Part shown: positions 40,547 to 49,354 of the stretch, piece after piece
How the letters are laid out: each line of letters opens with the position of its first letter
How positions within the stretch are numbered: the stretch's first letter is position 1
Position numbers and translations under genes: made by a program
The notes under the pieces: model-generated
Seen by the model: only the letters and a program-made list of their open reading frames with translations
Database searches by the model: none
What the model was told of the DNA's origin: nothing
Origin: Chryseobacterium culicis
GTDB taxonomy: Bacteria > Bacteroidota > Bacteroidia > Flavobacteriales > Weeksellaceae
Assembly (NCBI RefSeq): GCF_002979755.1
Contig: NZ_PCPP01000001.1
Span: 1,396,665 to 1,460,664 of the forward strand
Reading direction: 5' to 3'
Length of the DNA stretch: 64,000 nucleotides

Positions 40547-42160
40547 TTATCCGTGTGAAAAACCAGTGATTTTTGCTTCATCAAAATCCAGCTGCATTTC
40601 AATGGTTCTCATGACGTGATCATCAAATATCTTTTCTCTTTTCATTCTGTGCAGTTCGTTTCTCTGTGCCTGAATGATCTGTCGTAAGACATCTTTGTTT
40701 TCATTAATGGCCGTTACATAATCTCCAGTAGAGGCCATACATTGGGCTTTATCTGCCATCAGCATCATTTCATTTTCCAGCTTATGCTTTTGATGACGAA
40801 CCAGACTGTTTGTGACTGCCAGTTCAGAAAAGTCATTATCCAGTTTATGCAATGCTGTTTCTTTCAGTTTGCGCATAAGAATAACTTCCTGTTTTTCTTC
40901 CGGTAATTCGCTTCCGGCATCCTGGATATTTAATAATTTCAGGATTGGGCTCAGCAATAAACCTTGTCCAACCAGGGTAATCAATATGATAACAAAAGTT
41001 ACAAATAAAATAATATTTCTGTGTGGAAACGCTTCTCCGTTTGGTAAAAAAGCAGGAATCGATAAGGCTGCTGCCAGTGAAACTACTCCTCTCATGGCTG
41101 CAAAACTGATGATAAACGGTTCCCGCCAGTCCGGTTTTGGAACTTTTAACCGCAATTCTTTGGAGCAGACTCTTGGGAAATACATCAATGCATAACTGTA
41201 CAGAATTCTTGTTCCGATAATTGCTCCGCCAATGACAACACTGTAGAAAATACCTTCTGAAATAGTGTATTCTTTCATTCCTTCCACTACAATCGGAAGT
41301 TCTAGACCAATCAGAATGAAAATGATTGTATTCATGAGGAATATCAGAACACTCCATACATTCCCGGACTGTATCCTTGAGGTATGACTCAAATAACAAT
41401 GAGAATTATATGACATCAATAGTCCTCCTGCAACCACTGCCAGCACTCCCGAAAAATGGAAATGCTCCGCTCCCACATACATAATGTAGGGTACAATAAG
41501 GGTAATAATGGTATCTATATTAGAGTTGGTTGGAATAATCCTTAGTAAAGCTCCAAACAGAAAACCTACTGCCACTCCTACCGCAATTCCTCCAATAGCC
41601 ATGGTAAAGAAATCCTGAACAGCATCTCTCCAAATGAACTGTCCTGAAATAACGGCAGCCAGAGCAAATTTAAACACAATTAAACTGGAAGCATCATTGA
41701 TCAGACTTTCCCCTTCAAGAATATTAGTGATCTTTTTGGGAATTTTCATATGCTTTAATACTGAAGTAGCCGCCACCGCATCTGGTGGGGAATTTACACC
41801 TCCCAATAAAAATCCCATTGCTACCGTAAGCCCGGGAATAATAGAAGATGAAAGGTAAGCTACAACGATGGATGTTAAAAACACCAATCCGAAAGCCATT
41901 GAAAAAATCTGCTTTCTCCATTTATGAAAGTCCTGCCATGAAGTAAACCAAGCGGCTTCAAACAAAATAGGCGGCAGGAAAATAAGGAAAACAAGATCTG
42001 GTTCTATTTCAATACGTGGCATTCCCGGCACAAAGCTGATCAGCAATCCTGCAATAACCAGAAAAATTGGGTAAGCAACTTTTAATTTCTGGCCGATCAT
42101 TACCAATATCATCACAGACAGCAGTACTGCAATAGATATTATAACATAGCTGTGAATCAT
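40547..42160 (-). CDS. Na+/H+ antiporter, CPA1 family
   Basis: 537 residues. About twelve transmembrane segments make up residues 1-410, with the CPA1 landmarks GGVNSPPDAVAATSVLKHMK (the normally S-P-T-D motif reads S-P-P-D), ILEGESLINDASSLIVF and FAAMRGVVSLAAALSIP. A ~130-residue cytoplasmic C-terminal domain with coiled-coil character follows (HKLENEMMLMADKAQ). It exchanges Na+ (or K+) for H+ at the inner membrane for pH and salt control. The bestrophin gene upstream is 96 bp away and may be coexpressed. Confidence 0.9.
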   Translation of the reverse strand: MIHSYVIISIAVLLSVMILVMIGQKLKVAYPIFLVIAGLLISFVPGMPRIEIEPDLVFLIFLPPILFEAAWFTSWQDFHKWRKQIFSMAFGLVFLTSIVVAYLSSSIIPGLTVAMGFLLGGVNSPPDAVAATSVLKHMKIPKKITNILEGESLINDASSLIVFKFALAAVISGQFIWRDAVQDFFTMAIGGIAVGVAVGFLFGALLRIIPTNSNIDTIITLIVPYIMYVGAEHFHFSGVLAVVAGGLLMSYNSHCYLSHTSRIQSGNVWSVLIFLMNTIIFILIGLELPIVVEGMKEYTISEGIFYSVVIGGAIIGTRILYSYALMYFPRVCSKELRLKVPKPDWREPFIISFAAMRGVVSLAAALSIPAFLPNGEAFPHRNIILFVTFVIILITLVGQGLLLSPILKLLNIQDAGSELPEEKQEVILMRKLKETALHKLDNDFSELAVTNSLVRHQKHKLENEMMLMADKAQCMASTGDYVTAINENKDVLRQIIQAQRNELHRMKREKIFDDHVMRTIEMQLDFDEAKITGFSHG

Positions 42161-42256
42161 TTTAAGTAAGTTTTTTAAGTATTTTTTAATTTAATTAAAT
42201 AATGTATTCCGTTGGATTGATTGATATCAGCGGAAATCTTTTAATTCTCTATTTAA

Positions 42257-43261
42257 TTACAGAACAATATTATTCTTCGGTGTGATTGCCGGCGGAAGAT
42301 CAGATTCATCCAGCATATCTCTCATATCAATTTCTATAGTACGGCTGATCTGGGTAATCGGCACATCATTAGGACTTCCTTCGAATGGATTAACAGAGGC
42401 CTCACCTACGCTGTCTAAGGTATGAAAGCACCATGTAACCAATAAAGAAAATGGAATATTAAACCATAAAGTCCATCCTTCTACCATTGTTCCGTCTCCT
42501 AATTTATCAAGCTCTTTCAGTAATCCGAAAGGCACAAAAACAATAAATAAAAGCAAAAGGTATGTGGTGATGGAAGAGAAATTTCTCGGGTATGGAAAGT
42601 TCTTAATTCTTTCTGCTTTTCCCTGGTCATCGGTAAACTTTATCAGTTGCTGATTAATCTGTGTCCATTGAAAATCATTGAGTTCTCCTTTTTCATAGGC
42701 TTCAGACAAAGCTTTACTCTGCTTCGCCATCAGTTGGGTAGCCCTGTTCTTTTTGCTTAAAATATACTGAAGTTCAGGTTCAGAAAGGTATTTTTTCAAT
42801 TCTTCATCCAGTTTGGACAACCTCTCCGGAATATCATACTTTCTGGCATATTCATCAAATTGGTCTGTCCCCATATTTTCCCATGCTCTCGGCTCTCGAA
42901 GCTGAAATCTCAAGGCAGTAAGCCATGCATAATGACGAAGAAACATCTCTTTTACTTTACCCGGATCTTTAGAAAGCAGCGCATCTCTAAGGATATATCC
43001 AAAACTACGGCTGTCATTAATAATCGCTCCATAGATCTGTCTTGCTTCCCAGAGCCTGCTGTAGCTGGCATTGTTTTTAAATCCAACAATAAAGGCAACA
43101 GCTGTTCCCATAATGGCAATCGGCTGCCATGGAACGGAAAGAAACTTCCAGCCTAAAAAATACAGGACGGTAGGAATGGCTGATAATACAACCAAGGCGT
43201 AAATGCTCCGTCTTGTCCAGATAATGAACTCTCTGGCTCCGAATCTTTTTCCTGAATGCAT
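42257..43261 (-). CDS. Bestrophin-family ion channel
   Basis: 334 residues. The bestrophin/YneE family is recognised by the N-terminal RSIYALVVLSAIPTVLYFLG, FIVGFKNNASYSRLWEARQIYG and the C-terminal PFSLLVTWCFHTLDSVGEASVNPFEG with the conserved acidic PFEGSPNDVP belt. Bacterial bestrophins form pentameric channels that pass mostly cations such as Na+. It is next to a Na+/H+ antiporter, which fits a shared role in ion balance. The DUF2490 gene upstream is separate by 80 bp. Confidence 0.9.
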   Translation of the reverse strand: MHSGKRFGAREFIIWTRRSIYALVVLSAIPTVLYFLGWKFLSVPWQPIAIMGTAVAFIVGFKNNASYSRLWEARQIYGAIINDSRSFGYILRDALLSKDPGKVKEMFLRHYAWLTALRFQLREPRAWENMGTDQFDEYARKYDIPERLSKLDEELKKYLSEPELQYILSKKNRATQLMAKQSKALSEAYEKGELNDFQWTQINQQLIKFTDDQGKAERIKNFPYPRNFSSITTYLLLLFIVFVPFGLLKELDKLGDGTMVEGWTLWFNIPFSLLVTWCFHTLDSVGEASVNPFEGSPNDVPITQISRTIEIDMRDMLDESDLPPAITPKNNIVL

Positions 43262-43341
43262 AAGTGTTTATTTTTTGTGTTTATTATTTTTTATTTTCAA
43301 ATAATGGTTTTCCTCAGAGCATTCAGAAGCAGTTTTTATCA

Positions 43342-44019
43342 TCAGTTTTTAGTAAATGGAATATTGTTATAAAAACCAATCTGAATCTGCCCGCGATTTC
43401 TATTTTCCTGAATCTGGTTCATATAACCTGCTTCAATCCTCATATTTTTGTTGATGACATATCCTAAAGCTCCGTAGACTCTGTTCCTGTCGAAAACCGG
43501 ACTGTTGAAATGCAGGAAAATTTCATTATACACTGATGCGTAAAGGGTCTTTGGTAGCATTTCTTTTTGAGTAATCGGAATATTCACGCCCAGCATATAA
43601 CGGAACCTCATCCTGAAATCATCCTGAAGAAAACGTTCTTCCAGGCGATAACGGTGCTGAAGATAGAAACGTCCAAATTTCTGTTTGGTAATATACTGCT
43701 GGAAAATTCGGTGCTCTATATTCTCTTTTTTCTCTCCGTTTACATAAGGCTGGCTCAGAATAAACCCATATCCTAATAAAACATTGTTGTTATTTTCTGT
43801 AAGATCATACCCTACCCCGGTACGGATCAGCAACTGTTCCAGATCTCCAAGGGCATCGAAATTACGGTACTGAATTTCATTATGCCAGTTCAGCTTTTTG
43901 CTGATTTTGTTATTTCCAAAATACATATACCATGCTCCCAGATCATTTTTCTGAGCAAATGTCAATATGAATCCCAAACTTAATACTGTGAATGCCAACT
44001 TCGTAAAAACCTTTCTCAT
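43342..44019 (-). CDS. DUF2490 outer-membrane-type protein
   Basis: 225 residues from the ATG at 44019 (the frame before it starts with TTG). Signal peptide MRKVFTKLAFTVLSLGFILTF. The mature part consists of alternating amphipathic strands (LNWHNEIQYRNFD, RFYLQHRYRLEERFL, FRMRFRYMLGVNI, MRIEAGYMNQIQ), as in DUF2490 and other small beta-barrels. The function is unknown. Confidence 0.85.
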   Translation of the reverse strand: MRKVFTKLAFTVLSLGFILTFAQKNDLGAWYMYFGNNKISKKLNWHNEIQYRNFDALGDLEQLLIRTGVGYDLTENNNNVLLGYGFILSQPYVNGEKKENIEHRIFQQYITKQKFGRFYLQHRYRLEERFLQDDFRMRFRYMLGVNIPITQKEMLPKTLYASVYNEIFLHFNSPVFDRNRVYGALGYVINKNMRIEAGYMNQIQENRNRGQIQIGFYNNIPFTKN

Positions 44020-44150
44020 GTTTACCAATTACTATTATCTATCGTTTTTAACAAAATTAATATTTTAAATCAATAATAGCAAACAATATTTTACACCCGG
44101 ATGTAAAGAAGTCCGGATGCAATTATCTGCACCCGGTTTTATCTAAAAGA

Positions 44151-44543
44151 TTATTCTGGAATCTGTTCTGTCAGAACATTCGTTTCATGCTGGTCAAAAT
44201 AAGTACAGGTCATCCCGTGAAGATCCATTGTCCATCCGTTGATTCCGTTTTCGGCACAATCTTTACAGAAAGTCATGTAATCTGTTCCTCCCTGCTGATG
44301 AAGTTTCAGCCTTATTTTAAAATTTTCAAGGTTTAAAGTATCGGAAACAGGAAGTGAATCATACTTACTTCCGGTCTGCACAGATTGGTTTTCATTGTTA
44401 AAATATTCAGTATTTCCGTCTGAAACGTATGCTTTATAATGAGAAACACCAAGCCTTTTTATCGCCTGAATATATTGAGGAAAATCAGCTCCGGTTTTTA
44501 CTTTTTGATGCTCTTCTTTAATGTTTTCGATCGTAAATTTCAT
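44151..44543 (-). CDS. DUF1398 family protein
   Basis: 130 residues. KFTIENIKEEHQKVKTGADFPQYI, the RLGVSHYKAYVSDGNTEYF segment and the C-terminal HQQGGTDYMTFCKDCAENGINGWTMDL block define this family, sometimes labelled 'phage envelope protein' without basis. It is cytoplasmic, probably a small-ligand-binding fold. It is monocistronic. The 107 bp after it and the 153 bp before it show no clear features. Confidence 0.8.
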   Translation of the reverse strand: MKFTIENIKEEHQKVKTGADFPQYIQAIKRLGVSHYKAYVSDGNTEYFNNENQSVQTGSKYDSLPVSDTLNLENFKIRLKLHQQGGTDYMTFCKDCAENGINGWTMDLHGMTCTYFDQHETNVLTEQIPE

Positions 44544-44696
44544 TCTTTTGTATTTTTCTGACTGTTATTATTTAAAAATATAAAATTATTATTTTTTCAT
44601 AAACAAATCATGTGTATCTGCTTATAAAACAAAAACTAATTTAATCAGAAAATATAAATTTCATTTAATTTTTAATGAAAACAACGGCATGAATAT

Positions 44697-45386
44697 TTAC
44701 TCGAACCTGTCTTTTAAATAGTTCATATCTGCAATTTTACTTTCAATGGCATATACCACTAAACCTGCCGTATTTTTGGCTCCGGTTTTCAGCAGAAGAC
44801 TGTTACGGTGGCCTTCAACGGTTCTGGAACTTATAAAAAGCTGATCTGCTATTTCAGATGTGTTGTATTGTTTACAGATTAATTCCAATACCTCTTTTTC
44901 TCTTTTGGAAATATGGTTGGCATCAAAAATACTGGAAACTTTCTTTTTAGGCTCTGTGAGGTTTTGATGTAATGCTTCCATTACTTCGATATTATAAAAG
45001 AAACCTTTGCTATATACTTCCCGGATTGCAGTAAGTAATTCAGCAGGGCTTGAGTTTTTTTTAAGGAAGGAACAAGCTCCGGACTGTATCATATTGACAA
45101 TAAATGCTTTTGTATTATAGCTGGTCAATGCAATAATTCTGATCTGAGGATATTTGATATGGATTTGTTTGGTAGCTTCTACTCCGTTAATTTCCGGCAT
45201 ATTGAGATCCATCAGGATAATATCAGGCAGCTCTTCCAGGGTTATAAGCTCATCAAGCAGCTCTTTCCCGTTACTGAAATCACTTACCAGTTCAATATCT
45301 TTTTCTCTCTGTATCAACAATGAAATTCCCTGACGAAAGAGTGCTTCATCGTCTACGGTTATTACACGAATTATATCCTTTTCCAT
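44697..45386 (-). CDS. NarL/FixJ-type response regulator
   Basis: 229 residues. A receiver domain (VITVDDEALFRQGISLLIQ; phospho-acceptor Asp in DIILMDLNMPEINGVEA near residue 59; signature Thr/Lys region IIALTSYN ... FLKKNSSPAEL) is joined to a LuxR-type HTH (ISKREKEVLELICKQYNTSEIADQLFISSRTVEGHR). It should bind DNA when phosphorylated by the histidine kinase encoded 11 bp upstream. It is the last gene of a four-gene unit. Confidence 0.93.
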   Translation of the reverse strand: MEKDIIRVITVDDEALFRQGISLLIQREKDIELVSDFSNGKELLDELITLEELPDIILMDLNMPEINGVEATKQIHIKYPQIRIIALTSYNTKAFIVNMIQSGACSFLKKNSSPAELLTAIREVYSKGFFYNIEVMEALHQNLTEPKKKVSSIFDANHISKREKEVLELICKQYNTSEIADQLFISSRTVEGHRNSLLLKTGAKNTAGLVVYAIESKIADMNYLKDRFE

Positions 45387-45397
45387 CTTATAACTAT

Positions 45398-46174
45398 TTA
45401 AAATGTAAATTCTACGGTGATTCCTTTATTGTTTTCACTTTCAATTTTCAGTGTTCCATTGATCAGTTCTACCCGGCTTCTGATGTTTCGTAAGCCTAAT
45501 CCTCCTTTCAAAGTATTTTCATCAAGATTAAATCCTTTACCATCATCTTTATAGATACAGGTATTTTTTCCTTCTTTTCCTAGAAATTCTATATCAATAT
45601 GAGTACTTTCACCATGCTTTATGGAATTGTTAATGAGCTCCTGAAGTATTCTAAAGATATGTAAATTTTTTTCTTCTTCTGTCTTTGCAAAGTATAGACT
45701 GTTGGAATAAGTAACCTGAAGGGTTTTGGACATGTTAATTTCTGAGCATAGGGCATCTATTGCAGCATGAAGACCAAATTTTTCTAAAATGGGAGGAAGC
45801 AGGTCATGAGAGATTTGTCTGGCGCTTTCGGCAGTTTTGTTGACCAGATGTATTATTTTATTTTTCAGATCGGTGTATTCTTCTCTGGCCAAATTATCAA
45901 AATCCAACAGATGGATATTTAAAGAAACCACACTGAGTTTTGAGCTGATGTCATCATGCAGATCCTGAGCAATCCGCAGTTTTTCTTTTTCCTGAGCACT
46001 GATAATGGCATGAGTAAGATCTTTCTCATATCTGATTTCCAGTTCTTTTTTCTGAATAAGATTTCTGGTTATTTTCTTATTAGAAAAATAATAAAATATG
46101 ATCAGCGTAACGGCCAGTAAAGTAAATGCCAGAAAGGTATAAACGATAGTGGAAATAATTGTATTTTCATTCAT
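45398..46174 (-). CDS. Sensor histidine kinase (HisKA_3 type)
   Basis: 258 residues. One N-terminal transmembrane segment (IISTIVYTFLAFTLLAVTLIIFYYF), a short coiled coil, then the HisKA_3 dimerization box EKLRIAQDLHDDISSKLSVV (phospho-His near residue 68), and a HATPase_c domain with N-box QELINNSIKHG, G1 KDDGKGFNL and GGLGLRNIRSRVEL. There is no recognisable external sensor domain, so sensing may come from the adjacent membrane protein. Confidence 0.92.
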   Translation of the reverse strand: MNENTIISTIVYTFLAFTLLAVTLIIFYYFSNKKITRNLIQKKELEIRYEKDLTHAIISAQEKEKLRIAQDLHDDISSKLSVVSLNIHLLDFDNLAREEYTDLKNKIIHLVNKTAESARQISHDLLPPILEKFGLHAAIDALCSEINMSKTLQVTYSNSLYFAKTEEEKNLHIFRILQELINNSIKHGESTHIDIEFLGKEGKNTCIYKDDGKGFNLDENTLKGGLGLRNIRSRVELINGTLKIESENNKGITVEFTF

Positions 46175-46195
46175 TTTGTAAAATCATAACAGTAA

Positions 46196-46828
46196 TTACA
46201 CATTTTTTCTACGGGAAGAAAGATATTCTGTCAGAATAAAAATCTGGTACACAATAAACATGACGACATTAAAAACCCATATCTCTTTATGCAGTTTTCT
46301 GTTCATCACCGTATACAGATTTCCGGACAAAAATATCACAGTACTGCTTATCAGGTAAAGTAAAAGTCCCAGACTTATATAATTGTATTTCTTTTGGGTA
46401 TCCAGTATATTATACAAATGAAATAATGCCAGAATTATAATGGAATAAGAGGTGACAAAAATTTCAAACAGGTTAAAAACATAATATTTCTCGGGGTATA
46501 TTATATACTGTATAACGAGAACTACAGGAATGATAATTAAAAATGTACGTGCTGTTTTTTTCTGGTATTTTTCTATTAAAATTTCATGAAAGAACAACCC
46601 CAGTAACAAAAACTGACCAATCAGATAATAATGAGAGAAAAACAAATTGTTAATCTTCTGAGAATTCAATACATAGAAAACAATTTCACATATTAATATC
46701 CAGGCCAGATAGCCGATGAAGAATGTATAGGCTTTTCCTGCTCTTGAAAAGCCCATACAGTATACTGCCAGATTGATCAGCAGGATGCCTTTTCCAATTA
46801 ATGACAATATTTCAATCCAATGATCCAA
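46196..46828 (-). CDS. Multi-pass membrane protein of a signalling operon
   Basis: 210 residues with about seven hydrophobic segments (IGKGILLINLAVYCMGF; TFFIGYLAWILICEIVFYVL; YYLIGQFLLLGLFF; FLIIIPVVLVIQYIIY; VTSYSIIILALFHLYNIL; YISLGLLLYLISSTVIFLSG; VVMFIVYQIFILTEYL). It ends with a basic SSRRKNV tail. No catalytic motif is seen. It is cotranscribed between the small protein at 46848-47174 and the histidine kinase (gaps 19 and 21 bp) and may act as the sensor that the kinase itself lacks. Confidence 0.75.
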   Translation of the reverse strand: MDHWIEILSLIGKGILLINLAVYCMGFSRAGKAYTFFIGYLAWILICEIVFYVLNSQKINNLFFSHYYLIGQFLLLGLFFHEILIEKYQKKTARTFLIIIPVVLVIQYIIYPEKYYVFNLFEIFVTSYSIIILALFHLYNILDTQKKYNYISLGLLLYLISSTVIFLSGNLYTVMNRKLHKEIWVFNVVMFIVYQIFILTEYLSSRRKNV

Positions 46829-46847
46829 TGATCTCTAGTTTTTCAAA

Positions 46848-47174
46848 TTACAGATTCCACCATTTTGCAGTGGAACATACACTTGGGCAAGGTGTTGTCA
46901 TGTCATACACATAGTATCCTTTATCATAATCTACAATATCATTATTATCAGCATCTACCCCAACCATCAGAAACTTAAATTCTCCTTCATCGGTAATGGC
47001 ATTATATCCGCGATATCTCTCAAATCCTTTATCTTTAATGAAAATATCATGCACATCCTTCGCTGGGATAAGGTGAGCCCGTATAGACATTCCATCAATT
47101 ACTTTTGTATTCTGCCAGTTGCTGATCCATGTTTTAGCATCTTCTAATAAGACTGCATGTTTAGGTAGTTCCAT
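46848..47174 (-). CDS. Small hypothetical protein with C-terminal PCPSVCSTAKWW
   Basis: 108 residues, soluble, without a signal peptide. It contains AKTWISNWQNTKVIDGMSIRAHLIPAKDVHDIF and EGEFKFLMVGVDADNNDIVDYDKGYYVYD, then PCPSVCSTAKWWNL at the very end. The two closely spaced Cys and the tryptophans at the tail are distinctive. I recognise no family. It is the first gene of the two-component operon, so its product may be the input or a partner of that pathway. Confidence 0.65.
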   Translation of the reverse strand: MELPKHAVLLEDAKTWISNWQNTKVIDGMSIRAHLIPAKDVHDIFIKDKGFERYRGYNAITDEGEFKFLMVGVDADNNDIVDYDKGYYVYDMTTPCPSVCSTAKWWNL

Positions 47175-47472
47175 AGTTTTCTTGTTTTAAATTATATAAT
47201 AGGTTTAGAATAAAGTCGTTATAACTACACATTACAAGTTATGAAAAAACTAACCATACTGTGAAATAAATTCATATTAATTAACATAATATTTATTTTT
47301 CAAAATTATAATAATAACCCATAGCAAGATTGCGTATTTCTACCCGTTTTTCAATTTGGCATTTAATACGTTGTTATCGCTTTATATTTCACTTTTCATA
47401 ATAAAACCTCGTGAGAATATAAACAGTACCGGAAATTTATTTCCTTTATCGGCTACTTATCAGGATCACATT
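47175..47472. other. Intergenic region upstream of the signalling operon
   Basis: About 300 bp, AT-rich. A TAATTTTG box (47308-47301, minus strand) could be the -7 element of the signalling operon, but the nearest upstream TTG is only 15 bases away, so the promoter is uncertain. No small gene or repeat is visible. Confidence 0.35.
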
Positions 47473-47504
47473 AAAAAAGCCGACAGAAATCTGTCGGCTT
47501 TTTT
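47473..47504. terminator. Strong terminator of the six-gene operon
   Basis: Perfect 15-bp inverted repeat aaaaaagccgacaga/tctgtcggctttttt with a two-base centre. It lies 26 bp after the stop of the PhnB-like VOC gene and can act in both directions. Confidence 0.9.
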
Positions 47505-47529
47505 AATGTTTTAAATACCTATATAAATC

Positions 47530-47979
47530 TTATGGGTGTTGCTGCATTTTAGCAGGATCGTCATAATTTACCATCCAGTTGATTCCGAATTTGTCACTAA
47601 ACATTCCGAAATAAGCTCCCCAGAAAGTATCTGCCATTGGCATTGTTATTTGTCCTCCAGCAGAAAGACCACCGAATAATTTGTCTGCTTCTTCTTTGGA
47701 TTCTGCGTTCACAGAAATTGAGAAATTGTTCCCTGTTTTGAAATTGGAAGACCACTCTCCTCCTGTATCGCTTCCCATCAATATTGTTTCTTTAGAGATT
47801 GGAAGTGAAACGTGCATAATTTTGTTTTTGTCTTCTTCAGGAGTTTCTTTTCCTTCCATTGGAGGCATTTCTCCAAATGTTCCGATGTAAGGATATTCTC
47901 CTCCGAAAACAGATTTATAAAAATCAAATGCTTCTCTGCAGTTTCCATTGAATGTCAAGTAAACATTTACTGTTGCCAT
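47530..47979 (-). CDS. PhnB-like VOC-superfamily protein
   Basis: 149 residues. ATVNVYLTFNGNCREAFDFYKSVFGGEY is the standard PhnB/'glyoxalase' start, followed by HVSLPISKETILMGSD, FSISVNAESKEEADKLFGGLSAGGQI and WGAYFGMFSDKFGINWMVNYD. These are often mislabelled 3-demethylubiquinone methyltransferase. The function is unknown. It is the last gene of a six-gene operon from 50293 to 47530 and is followed by a strong terminator. Confidence 0.85.
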   Translation of the reverse strand: MATVNVYLTFNGNCREAFDFYKSVFGGEYPYIGTFGEMPPMEGKETPEEDKNKIMHVSLPISKETILMGSDTGGEWSSNFKTGNNFSISVNAESKEEADKLFGGLSAGGQITMPMADTFWGAYFGMFSDKFGINWMVNYDDPAKMQQHP

Positions 47980-48016
47980 AATTGTTTTGTTTTTTTAAGT
48001 TGAGTTTGTATTTTTA

Positions 48017-48565
48017 TTAAGGTTTTTCAGATAAAGCTTTTAATCCTGAAAGCCCTTTCTGATAATCTTTTCCAATAGCGTCTTCCATATTCATAAACAG
48101 CTTCATCAAAGTAAAAGGATAAGGAATCTGTGAGGTAAATCCCCATGTTGCCTTACTTCCGTTTCCTTCCGGAACTACTATTACATAAGCCTTTGCTTCA
48201 CTTTCATAGGGAGTAAGGAATTTAATTTCCGTATCTATTCTTTTACCTGCTTCATCCACTTTTTTCAATTCCTGACAACCTTTTCCTGCATTTTTATTTT
48301 TACTGTCCCAGCAAACTTTTTCTCCCGGCTGTCCTGTTGTTCCTATCCAGTCTTTTTTCATCCCCGGATCAAGATCATTCCATGGACTCCATTGATCCAT
48401 TGCTTTGAGGCTATTGGTATTTTGCCATACTTTTTCTACCGGTGCATTGATAGAAATTGACTTTTCATATTTACAGTCTCCTGAAATAAAAGCAGCCCAA
48501 ACTAATAAAATGATTAGTACTGTGGTTAAAAATAAAATAATTCTTTTAAATGTTCTCATCATCAA
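48017..48565 (-). CDS. Membrane-anchored SRPBCC (polyketide-cyclase-like) protein
   Basis: 182 residues. One N-terminal membrane anchor (RIILFLTTVLIILLVWAAFI) is followed by an SRPBCC domain: CKYEKSISINAPVEKVWQNTNSLKAMDQWSPW, then ATWGFTSQIPYPFTLMKLFM and DAIGKDYQKGLSGLKAL. It is commonly a ligand-binding fold; the ligand is unknown. It lies 14 bp after a VOC gene and 37 bp before the PhnB-like gene in the six-gene operon. Confidence 0.85.
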   Translation of the reverse strand: MMMRTFKRIILFLTTVLIILLVWAAFISGDCKYEKSISINAPVEKVWQNTNSLKAMDQWSPWNDLDPGMKKDWIGTTGQPGEKVCWDSKNKNAGKGCQELKKVDEAGKRIDTEIKFLTPYESEAKAYVIVVPEGNGSKATWGFTSQIPYPFTLMKLFMNMEDAIGKDYQKGLSGLKALSEKP

Positions 48566-48579
48566 TGTGTTTTTAATTA

Positions 48580-48951
48580 TTATCTGTGTTGGTCTATAAG
48601 AATCATATTTCCATCGGGATCTTTCAGGTAGATATGTTCGGGGCCTGAAGTGGTTTCATCCGCTTCTTTTCCGATTTCTATTCCGCTTTCTTTTAATCTT
48701 TTCTGAATTTCACGTACATCGTCAAAAGATTCAAGATTTTGTGCATTTTCATCCCATCCCGGATTGAAAGTAAGCATATTTCCATCAAACATCGCTTGAA
48801 AAAGGCCTATCAAGGTAGAACCGTTTCTCATGATGAGATAGTTTTGTTTTTCCGTTCCTGCCATGGTGGTAAACCCAAGTTTCTCATAAAAGTCTTTGGA
48901 TTTCTGAAGATCTTTTACGCTTAAGCTAATTGAAAAAGCTCCTAATTTCAT
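48580..48951 (-). CDS. VOC-superfamily protein
   Basis: 123 residues. LGAFSISLSVKDLQKSKDFYEKLGF and the late SGPEHIYLKDPDGNMILIDQH (metal-binding Glu replaced by Asp/Gln-type residues near the end) are typical of glyoxalase-like proteins in Bacteroidetes. Its ATG overlaps the stop of the upstream membrane protein gene by four bases, so it is translationally coupled. Confidence 0.85.
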   Translation of the reverse strand: MKLGAFSISLSVKDLQKSKDFYEKLGFTTMAGTEKQNYLIMRNGSTLIGLFQAMFDGNMLTFNPGWDENAQNLESFDDVREIQKRLKESGIEIGKEADETTSGPEHIYLKDPDGNMILIDQHR

Positions 48952-49352
48952 ATTTTTTTTGTTTTTAAAGCAAGTTTATGTCCAACGAAAACCAAACCCC
49001 AAACAAGGATTCCTAAAATCCAGAACCAGATTGGAGTAGGTAAAGATATCATCATGTACACAGTCATTAGCAGGAAAATAATTCCGCAAATCAGTGCCGC
49101 TGTATATTTTCCATTATTTGAAATTTTTGTTGCGGTAAATCCTGAAATAACTGCTGCCAGGGCATAAGCCAGAATGATAAAAAACAGAGCCATAAAAGGT
49201 GCTTGACTTACATAAACTTTCAATGCCTCCATATCTCCGGCTCCCACTTCCACAGGAGGAGGGTATAAAGCATGTCCTATTTTCTCCACTACAGTAATAC
49301 CAATGGATCCTGCGATAAGACCTGCCAATACGGCTAATATTATTCTCAGCAT
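48948..49352 (-). CDS. Four-helix membrane protein
   Basis: 134 residues with four hydrophobic segments: IILAVLAGLIAGSIGITVV, ALFFIILAYALAAVISGFTA, YTAALICGIIFLLMTVYMMI and FWILGILVWGLVFVGHKLAL. The small loops have basic residues on one side (TKISNNGK). It resembles short Bacteroidetes membrane proteins without known function. It lies two bases after the gene at 49355-49825 and overlaps the VOC gene. Confidence 0.75.
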   Translation of the reverse strand: MLRIILAVLAGLIAGSIGITVVEKIGHALYPPPVEVGAGDMEALKVYVSQAPFMALFFIILAYALAAVISGFTATKISNNGKYTAALICGIIFLLMTVYMMISLPTPIWFWILGILVWGLVFVGHKLALKTKKI

Positions 49353-49354
49353 AA

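Noticed and set aside
47530-47979. 3-demethylubiquinone methyltransferase
   Set aside because: The PhnB-like VOC fold has no SAM-binding motif; the name is a common mislabel.
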